Of a stretch of DNA of 64,000 nt, positions 57,263 through 64,000 are shown one piece after another. The notes beneath the pieces were generated by a model. That model was not told where the DNA came from. It was given only the letters and a program-made list of their open reading frames with translations, and made no database searches. Both the position numbers and the translations under genes were made by a program. Source of the stretch: Massilia sp. Bi118 (GTDB lineage Bacteria > Pseudomonadota > Gammaproteobacteria > Burkholderiales > Burkholderiaceae_D). The DNA lies in contig NZ_CAKKMV010000004.1 of assembly GCF_918697865.1 (NCBI RefSeq), positions 248,001 through 312,000 of the forward strand, read 5' to 3'. Position 1 is the first letter of the stretch. Each line of letters starts with the position of its first letter.

Positions 57263-59869
57263 ATGGAAGAATTGAATCGAGTACGGCTTGAATTGCCGTT
57301 GGTCCTCCCGGATGTCGACGACCCACGCGACCCATGTGTTGATCGACTCATCGGTCTTTTGAAGGGGCGTCCTGGCGTGGAGCGTGTTCACGTGAAAATG
57401 CAGCAGGATTCTCCGCCCTTGCTTTGTTTGCACTACGATCCCGCTGTCATTTCAGTGGGGCGACTGCGCGAGCTGGTTAGTGCCGTCGGCGCCCAACTTA
57501 CCGGCAAGTTTGCCCACTACGTTGGTAATACTCCGGCGCCACTGCACGCCCGGGGCGCGCGATTGTTTGCCGAGCGCTTGCGCCAAGTGCCAGGTGTCCT
57601 GGAGGCGGAAGTTTCTCCTTCAGGGCGGTTTCGGATCGAGTACGAACGTTCCGCGATGTCGCAGAAGCGGCTGGAAGACCTCGTGCGCGCTTCAGGTACA
57701 GAGTTGACGAACATGGGGCGGGAAGCCTCGGAATCCTCGGGTGACAAAGAGGGGGCTAGCGCGCACGGTAAGGAGGATGCGCACGCGCACGGTAAGGAGG
57801 AAGAGCACGCACACGTGCACGGGAAAGCAGATACGCATGCCGGCCATGAGCACGGGCACGGCGGCATTTTCGGCGAACATACGGAATTGATCTTCGCAGT
57901 GGCGGCCGGATTATTCGTATTAGCCGGGTGGCTTGTCGAACGGAACAGTGCTGCTGCCAGCTGGCTTCCAATGGCGCTTTACCTGGGCGCCTACCTGTGC
58001 GGTGGGGTATTTACTGCGAAAGAGGCGTTCGAAAACGTCCTTGCACGTCGCTTCGAGATCGACACGTTAATGCTCGTGGCCGCTATCGGCGCTGCGGCGC
58101 TTGGCAAGTGGGCAGAGGGCGGCTTGCTTCTGTTTCTCTTCAGCCTCGGACACTCGCTGGAGCATTTTGCGATGGGACGCGCGCGGCGCGCGATCGAAGC
58201 GCTGGCCAAGCTTGCCCCTGAGACGGCGCTGCTGAGGAAGGGCGACGAGATTGAAGAGGTCCCGGTCGAGAAGCTGCAGCCTGGCGACATCGTGTTGGTG
58301 AAGCCGAACGAGCGCCTGCCAGCGGATGGTGTCGTCGTCAAAGGGACGTCGAGTGTCAATCAGGCGCCAGTCACGGGAGAAAGCGTCCCGGTCGACAAGT
58401 CGCCGGTCGAAGATGGCAAAGCCGCCATCGCTGCCTTTGAACGGGTGAAGGCCGTCAACCGGGTGTTCGCAGGCACCATCAACGGCACCGGGGCAATCGA
58501 CGTCATGGTCGCCCGCCTGGCGTCGCAGTCGACCATGGCGCGCGTTGTGCAAATGGTCGCTGACGCCGAGGCCCAACGCTCGCCCACACAGCAATTTACC
58601 GACAGGTTCGAACGCATTTTCGTGCCCGTTATCCTGGGACTTGTCGCGCTGCTGATGTTGGCCTTCGTGGTTGTCGACGAAGCTTTTTCCGACAGCTTTT
58701 ATCGCGCGATGGCAGTGCTGGTTGCGGCTAGCCCATGCGCGCTGGCGATTTCAGTGCCGTCTGCCGTCCTGTCAGGCGTGGCACGGGCGGGGCGTAGCGG
58801 GGTCCTGGTGAAGGGCGGCGGCCCCTTGGAAAATCTCGGTAGCCTCGATGCGATCGCGTTCGATAAAACTGGAACGTTGACCGAAGGGCGCCCGAATCTG
58901 ACCGATGTCGTTACCGCTTCAGGCGTTAGCGAGACGGAGTTGCTCGCTGTTGTCGTGGCGGTCGAATCACATAGCGACCATCCGCTGGCATCCGCGCTGG
59001 TCCAGGGCGGACGCGAGCGGCTTCCTGCCGGGGTTCCGGCTGCGCGTGCAGACGACGTACGCGGCCTGACCGGCAGAGGCGTGCAGGCTGTGGTGGATGG
59101 CGAAACAACCTATATCGCCAAACCGGTATTGTTTGCGGAATCAAACGGCATGCCCCTGTCGAGCGAACTCGCGCGGGCGAACGACTCGCTAGTTCGTGCG
59201 GGACGGACGACGATGGTCGTGCGAAAGGGAAGCCGCTTCCTGGGCGTGATCGGCGTGATGGATACGCCGCGGGCCGTCGCGCCGGCCGTCATGCAGCAGC
59301 TGCGTGAACTCGGGATCACGCGTTTGGTCATGCTTTCGGGAGACAATCAGCAGGTCGCCGATGCCGTTGCCCGCACCGTCGGCCTGACCGAGGCAAAAGG
59401 CGACCTTTTGCCAGAACAAAAGGTCGAGACAGTCAAAAATTTACGCGAACGGCACGGCAAAGTTGCCATGGTCGGGGACGGCGTGAACGATGCGCCAGCG
59501 ATGGCGAATGCCACAGTCGGCATCGCTATGGGAGCGGCGGGGTCGGACGTTGCACTTGAAGCGGCAGATGTCGCGCTGATGAGCGACGATCTTAGTCAGC
59601 TGCCTTTCGCGGTAGGCCTGTCGCGGCGCACCCGCCGTGTGATCAAGCAAAACCTGTGGGTGAGTCTCGGCGTTGTGGCGGTGCTCATCCCGGCAACCAT
59701 CTTTGGCTTGAATATCGGAACCGCTGTCCTGTTCCACGAGGGCTCGACTTTGGTTGTGGTCATCAACGCGCTGCGCCTGCTGGCATATTCCGGTACGACT
59801 GGGGTTCCTGTCCCAGCTTCTCAGGGAGAACCCAAGCAGGAATCCGGTTCAGTGAAGGTGTCGTCATGA
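57263..59869 (+). CDS. czcP: P1B-4 type heavy-metal ATPase (CzcP-like)
   Basis: An 868-residue P-type ATPase. N-terminus: two ferredoxin-like segments (about 1-75 and 85-150) without CxxC, then a His-rich stretch (about 160-200: HGKEDAHAHGKEEEHAHVHG). Catalytic parts: TGES (about 371), the membrane SPCAL motif replacing CPC (about 490), DKTGT with the phosphorylated Asp (about 533) and GDGVNDAP (about 737). SPC is typical of the P1B-4 class exporting Co, Zn or Cd from the cytoplasm. It is coupled to the ZIP-family gene by an ATGA overlap. Confidence 0.9.
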   Translation: MEELNRVRLELPLVLPDVDDPRDPCVDRLIGLLKGRPGVERVHVKMQQDSPPLLCLHYDPAVISVGRLRELVSAVGAQLTGKFAHYVGNTPAPLHARGARLFAERLRQVPGVLEAEVSPSGRFRIEYERSAMSQKRLEDLVRASGTELTNMGREASESSGDKEGASAHGKEDAHAHGKEEEHAHVHGKADTHAGHEHGHGGIFGEHTELIFAVAAGLFVLAGWLVERNSAAASWLPMALYLGAYLCGGVFTAKEAFENVLARRFEIDTLMLVAAIGAAALGKWAEGGLLLFLFSLGHSLEHFAMGRARRAIEALAKLAPETALLRKGDEIEEVPVEKLQPGDIVLVKPNERLPADGVVVKGTSSVNQAPVTGESVPVDKSPVEDGKAAIAAFERVKAVNRVFAGTINGTGAIDVMVARLASQSTMARVVQMVADAEAQRSPTQQFTDRFERIFVPVILGLVALLMLAFVVVDEAFSDSFYRAMAVLVAASPCALAISVPSAVLSGVARAGRSGVLVKGGGPLENLGSLDAIAFDKTGTLTEGRPNLTDVVTASGVSETELLAVVVAVESHSDHPLASALVQGGRERLPAGVPAARADDVRGLTGRGVQAVVDGETTYIAKPVLFAESNGMPLSSELARANDSLVRAGRTTMVVRKGSRFLGVIGVMDTPRAVAPAVMQQLRELGITRLVMLSGDNQQVADAVARTVGLTEAKGDLLPEQKVETVKNLRERHGKVAMVGDGVNDAPAMANATVGIAMGAAGSDVALEAADVALMSDDLSQLPFAVGLSRRTRRVIKQNLWVSLGVVAVLIPATIFGLNIGTAVLFHEGSTLVVVINALRLLAYSGTTGVPVPASQGEPKQESGSVKVSS

Positions 59870-60585
59870 GCGCAACCCTCACGAAAGTACTGAGCTACGC
59901 CGCGATGCCTGCAGTCGCCGTTATCGCGGGAGCCTTGGTCTCGCTCGTCCGCCAACCGGGAGCAGGGCTACGAAGCGCTGTCCAACACTTCGCGGCAGGG
60001 ACCGTTTTTAGCGTTCTTGCCGTGGAATTGCTCCCTGACCTAGTGCACCGACGCATGCCTTGGCCAACGTTCATCGGCTTTTCACTCGGTGTCGCGTTCA
60101 TGCTTGCTTTGAAGTGGTTCGGCGACCGGCGAGAAGCCGCTGCAGGAGGACGCGATACGCGTAGCCTGCTCACCGCCCTGGGCGTCGACGTCGTTCTGGA
60201 CGGCGCACTGATCGGGCTGTCGTTCGCTGCAGGCGAAAAGCAGGGTCTGCTGCTCACCGTGGGCCTGGTCCTTGAACTGTTCTTTCTGGGCGTGTCCTGC
60301 GCCACGTCACTACGGAGCCTGGGGCAGACCGCGCTCAAAGTAAGCGTTACCGCCGCAATTCTCGGCATCGGCTTGCTCGCCGGCGCTGGTGCGGGGGCAG
60401 GAGTGTTGAATGCTGTAACTCCAGTCTACATCGACGCGCTCCTGGCCTTCGGTGTAGCGGCGCTACTCTATCTGGTCACAGAGGAACTATTGGTGGAAGC
60501 CCATGAAGATCCTGAAACGCCGGTACAAACAGCGATGTTTTTCCTGGGTTTTATTCTCCTCTTCATGATCGACATGCTGGTTTGA
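59866..60585 (+). CDS. ZIP-family metal transporter-like protein
   Basis: A 239-residue membrane protein with eight expected helices and the ZIP-type motif SAVQHFAAGTVFSVLAVELLPD, which carries the His and Glu of the metal site, plus DVVLDGALIGLSF (a degenerate HNxxDG element) and TEELLVEAHED. ZIP proteins usually import Zn/Co; next to efflux genes it may work in metal sensing or in the other direction. Starts within the P-ATPase stop. Confidence 0.8.
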   Translation: MSATLTKVLSYAAMPAVAVIAGALVSLVRQPGAGLRSAVQHFAAGTVFSVLAVELLPDLVHRRMPWPTFIGFSLGVAFMLALKWFGDRREAAAGGRDTRSLLTALGVDVVLDGALIGLSFAAGEKQGLLLTVGLVLELFFLGVSCATSLRSLGQTALKVSVTAAILGIGLLAGAGAGAGVLNAVTPVYIDALLAFGVAALLYLVTEELLVEAHEDPETPVQTAMFFLGFILLFMIDMLV

Positions 60586-60635
60586 TACGAGGGATACACA
60601 TCCATATATCTTCACAAGTTTACGGGAAAGTTGCG

Positions 60636-60839
60636 ATGAGTAAGGAGCCTGCCCCGCCGAGCGAAGTTTTGTTCATTGTCTTCGGAGGCTCGCTTATAAG
60701 CATCATCCTCTTACTCGTCATTCTTAAGGTGATGCAGATTCGAGGGCAGCGAAAAAATCCGCATTTATATCGTCTGAAGAGGAAACCCGAACGGGGCCAG
60801 ACTGCTCCAAAGAAGAAGCGTCGTCGCAGTAAATCGTAA
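60636..60839 (+). CDS. Small membrane protein with basic tail
   Basis: A 67-residue protein: one membrane helix (VLFIVFGGSLISIILLLVIL) and a C-terminal tail very rich in Lys and Arg (RKPERGQTAPKKKRRRSKS). The ATG at 60636 was chosen over the ATG at 60582; GGGAAAG lies 7 bases upstream. Function unknown. Confidence 0.5.
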   Translation: MSKEPAPPSEVLFIVFGGSLISIILLLVILKVMQIRGQRKNPHLYRLKRKPERGQTAPKKKRRRSKS

Positions 60840-60892
60840 AAACATTTTCGTTCTTTTAGTTGTTTTATTGTTCTGAGTTTGTATTAACAAAT

Positions 60893-61933
60893 ATGAAAAA
60901 AGTTCTTATCCTCGGTGTCAACGGCTTCATTGGCCACCACCTCTCCAAGCGCATCCTCGCCACCACCGAGTGGGAGGTCTACGGCATGGACATGAGCACG
61001 GACCGCATCAGCGACCTGCTCGGCCATCCGCGCATGCATTTCTTCGAAGGCGACATCACGGTCAACAAGGAATGGGTCGAGTACCACGTCAAGAAGTGCG
61101 ACGTGATCCTGCCGCTGGTGGCGATTGCCACGCCATCGACCTACGTCCAGCAGCCGCTGCGCGTGTTCGAACTGGACTTCGAAGCCAACCTGCCGATCGT
61201 GCGCTCGGCCGCCAAGTACAGGAAGCACCTGGTGTTCCCGTCGACATCGGAAGTCTATGGCATGTGCCACGACGGCGAATTCGATCCGGAAAACTCGGAA
61301 CTGGTCTATGGCCCGATCAAAAAGCCGCGCTGGATCTACGCCTGCTCCAAACAGCTGATGGACCGCGTGATCTGGGGCTACGGCATGGAAGGCCTGAATT
61401 TCACCCTGTTCCGCCCCTTCAACTGGATCGGCGCCGGCCTGGACTCGATCCACACCCCGAAGGAAGGATCTTCGCGCGTGCTGACCCAGTTCTTCGGCCA
61501 TATCGTGCGCGGCGAAACCATCTCGCTGGTCGACGGCGGCCACCAGAAGCGCGCCTTCACCTACATTGATGACGGCATAGCCGCCCTCATGAAGATCATC
61601 GAGAACAAGGACGGCAAGGCGAGCGGCCAGATCTACAACATCGGCACGCCAGCCAACAATTACTCGATCCGCGAACTGGCTAACATGATGCTGGAACTGG
61701 CCGCCGAGTATCCGGAGTACGCCGGCAGCGCGCAGAAGGTGAACATCGTCGAGACCAGTTCGGGTGCCTACTACGGTGCCGGTTACCAGGACGTGCAGAA
61801 CCGCGTACCTAAAATCCAGAACACGATGGATGATCTGAACTGGGCTCCGATCACGCCGATGCGTGAGGCCTTGCGCCACATTTTCGATGCCTATCGTGCC
61901 CAGGTTGCCGCGGCAAGCGCTCTCATGGATTGA
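60893..61933 (+). CDS. UDP-glucuronate decarboxylase, ArnA dehydrogenase-domain type
   Basis: A 346-residue NAD-dependent short-chain dehydrogenase/epimerase: GVNGFIGHHLSKRI binds NAD, the catalytic Ser/Tyr/Lys are in STSEVYG and WIYACSKQLMDR, and FRPFNWIGAGLDS and RAFTYIDDGI are typical of the C-terminal domain of ArnA and of stand-alone UDP-4-keto-pentose/UDP-xylose synthases. It makes UDP-4-keto-pentose for L-Ara4N or UDP-xylose for surface sugars. No arnB, C or T is adjacent here. The ATG at 60893 begins the nucleotide-binding strand. Confidence 0.88.
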   Translation: MKKVLILGVNGFIGHHLSKRILATTEWEVYGMDMSTDRISDLLGHPRMHFFEGDITVNKEWVEYHVKKCDVILPLVAIATPSTYVQQPLRVFELDFEANLPIVRSAAKYRKHLVFPSTSEVYGMCHDGEFDPENSELVYGPIKKPRWIYACSKQLMDRVIWGYGMEGLNFTLFRPFNWIGAGLDSIHTPKEGSSRVLTQFFGHIVRGETISLVDGGHQKRAFTYIDDGIAALMKIIENKDGKASGQIYNIGTPANNYSIRELANMMLELAAEYPEYAGSAQKVNIVETSSGAYYGAGYQDVQNRVPKIQNTMDDLNWAPITPMREALRHIFDAYRAQVAAASALMD

Positions 61934-61953
61934 AAGGCGTCTATTGCGCGTAG

Positions 61954-62862
<909 letters not shown>

Positions 62863-62919
62863 CCCGGCGGTTCCGGCATCGTCCGCAATCAAACCCATCG
62901 CTCACCATTGGCAAATGTA

Positions 62920-63525
62920 ATGATCGAATACGTTAAAAATAGCCTGTCCGACGCGCAGTCGGCACTTAATCGTTTCCTGGGCGACGAAACTAATCTGCGG
63001 AGCGTCGTGGATGCGGCAGGCTTGCTGGTATCGTCTTTTCGCAAATCTGGCAAAGCTTTTTCTTGTGGCAATGGCGGATCGATGTGCGATGCCATGCATT
63101 TTGCCGAAGAGTTCACGGGGAGATTCCGCAGTAATCGTCCTGGTATAGCAGCCATTGCCATCAGCGATCCAACACACATAACGTGTGTCGCAAACGACTA
63201 TGGTTATGACCAGGTATTCGCGCGATACATCGAAGCGCACGGGCGTGATGGCGATGTTCTACTCGCCATTAGTACGAGTGGGAAGAGTGAGTCAATTCTC
63301 GTTGCTGCCCGGACAGCGCGCCAACTTGGTATGCAGGTGATTGGCTTGACAGGAACACCTGGCTCACCGCTGGAAGGATTATGTGACGTCTGTGTCTGTA
63401 GCCCAGGTGGCGCTTATGCTGACCGCGTGCAGGAAATGCACATCAAGATCATTCATATTCTGCTCGAGCTGGTCGAACGCGACCTCTTTCCTGAAAATTA
63501 TATTTCTGTAAAAAGCACAGAATAA
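62920..63525 (+). CDS. gmhA: Sedoheptulose-7-phosphate isomerase
   Basis: A 201-residue SIS-fold protein matching GmhA: CGNGGSMCDAMHFAEEFTG, ALISTSGKS-like LAISTSGKSESIL, GLTGTPGSPLEGLCD and DRVQEMHIKIIH with the active-site His. It makes D-glycero-D-manno-heptose 7-phosphate for the LPS core or heptose polymers. The ATG at 62920 is preferred to a TTG at 62908. It follows kdsA by 57 bases. Confidence 0.9.
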   Translation: MIEYVKNSLSDAQSALNRFLGDETNLRSVVDAAGLLVSSFRKSGKAFSCGNGGSMCDAMHFAEEFTGRFRSNRPGIAAIAISDPTHITCVANDYGYDQVFARYIEAHGRDGDVLLAISTSGKSESILVAARTARQLGMQVIGLTGTPGSPLEGLCDVCVCSPGGAYADRVQEMHIKIIHILLELVERDLFPENYISVKSTE

Positions 63526-63613
63526 TTTCAGGGGGGATTTTGTCTCGACATGAGCCGCAGATCCAATCTACCCCGCTTTGCACCGTAGTCGCACGCTTCA
63601 TTCGAGGAAAGCC

Positions 63614-63856
63614 ATGGCAACAAATAAACGCGCAAAAGTCCCCGCTCAGTCGCCTGATGATCCCAAGCGTCCTGAAAGCGAGGCCGATGTCGAAACTCCA
63701 CGCAACATGAATGTCGATACTGATGTTGAACGCGTCGACAGCGATGCAGCTCCCGAAATTGGTAGCGTTGAAAGCGCCGAACGTGCCGCCTACCGCGTCG
63801 ATATCGAAAATGGTGGTGAAACCGATGCAGGCGATGTCGAAAGAGGTCCTGCGTGA
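63614..63856 (+). CDS. Small acidic hypothetical protein
   Basis: An 80-residue hydrophilic, acidic and probably disordered protein (MATNKRAKVPAQSPDD..., many Asp and Glu). GAGGAAA lies 7 bases before the ATG. No domain recognised. Confidence 0.5.
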   Translation: MATNKRAKVPAQSPDDPKRPESEADVETPRNMNVDTDVERVDSDAAPEIGSVESAERAAYRVDIENGGETDAGDVERGPA

Positions 63857-64000
63857 TCGCGAGTGCCGAGGTACCATGTCCTCGTCAGCGGGTGATAATG
63901 ACGAGTATCCGTCAAGTTTACTCACAGCGCACTGATATGCGTTGATTAATGCTCGACACGTGCGGGCGCGGTAACTGACTTGGCCGATCTAAGCCCCATA
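63857..64000. other. Window end, nothing assigned
   Basis: No supported gene, terminator or repeat was seen in the last 144 bases. Confidence 0.4.

Overview
The window looks like chromosomal DNA of a high-GC betaproteobacterium of the Oxalobacteraceae (Massilia/Telluria type). This is inferred from gene content and protein style, not from a database search. The first 30 kb are GC-rich, compact and house-keeping-like. From about 30.2 to 49.4 kb base composition and codon use become more mixed, and the genes are those of mobile DNA. From 49.5 to 60.8 kb there is a metal-resistance block. The last 3 kb return to cell-envelope sugar genes.

Region by region. 0.1-5.1 kb: TatD nuclease, ankyrin protein, PRMT-like methyltransferase, small proteins and an LpxO-like lipid A hydroxylase. 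5.2-12.5 kb: a five-gene minus-strand operon that resembles the Pseudomonas fap functional-amyloid operon. It encodes an 827-residue low-complexity secreted protein, two small secreted proteins sharing a C-terminal motif with it, a C39 peptidase and a coiled-coil outer-membrane barrel. A sigma-54 promoter precedes it, and the next gene encodes a VpsR-like sigma-54 activator. 12.8-24.2 kb: RlhA, a YdeP-like molybdo-enzyme, a catalase-family protein, a serine hydrolase, a DUF2145 pair, and a divergent LysR/quinone-reductase pair. 24.2-29.6 kb: seven overlapping minus-strand genes (ROK kinase, CutC, polar amino-acid ABC transporter, glycosylasparaginase), which together suggest import and breakdown of GlcNAc-asparagine.

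30.2-37.8 kb: a nearly complete filamentous (inovirus) prophage with repressor and triple operator, replication protein, ssDNA-binding protein, coat proteins, Zot and secretin. A 28-codon pIX-like gene is hidden just upstream of the pIII-like gene, and a long perfect hairpin follows the secretin gene. 37.8-43.8 kb: the end and core genes (tnsA-like, tnsB, tnsC, tniQ) of a Tn7-like transposon, with four direct TnsB-type repeats abutting the prophage. 43.9-49.4 kb: an HNH-type protein, a tyrosine recombinase, and an AAA+ ATPase/subtilase pair that looks like a defence or stress module.

49.5-60.8 kb: czcICBA zinc/cobalt/cadmium efflux, then a DUF6328-like protein, an out-of-place flgB, a lipoprotein, a CzcP-type P1B-4 ATPase with a His-rich segment and a ZIP-family protein. 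60.9-63.9 kb: an ArnA-dehydrogenase-like enzyme, KdsA, GmhA and a small acidic protein. No rRNA, tRNA or CRISPR array was seen. The right end of the Tn7-like element and the right junction of the prophage could not be found by eye.
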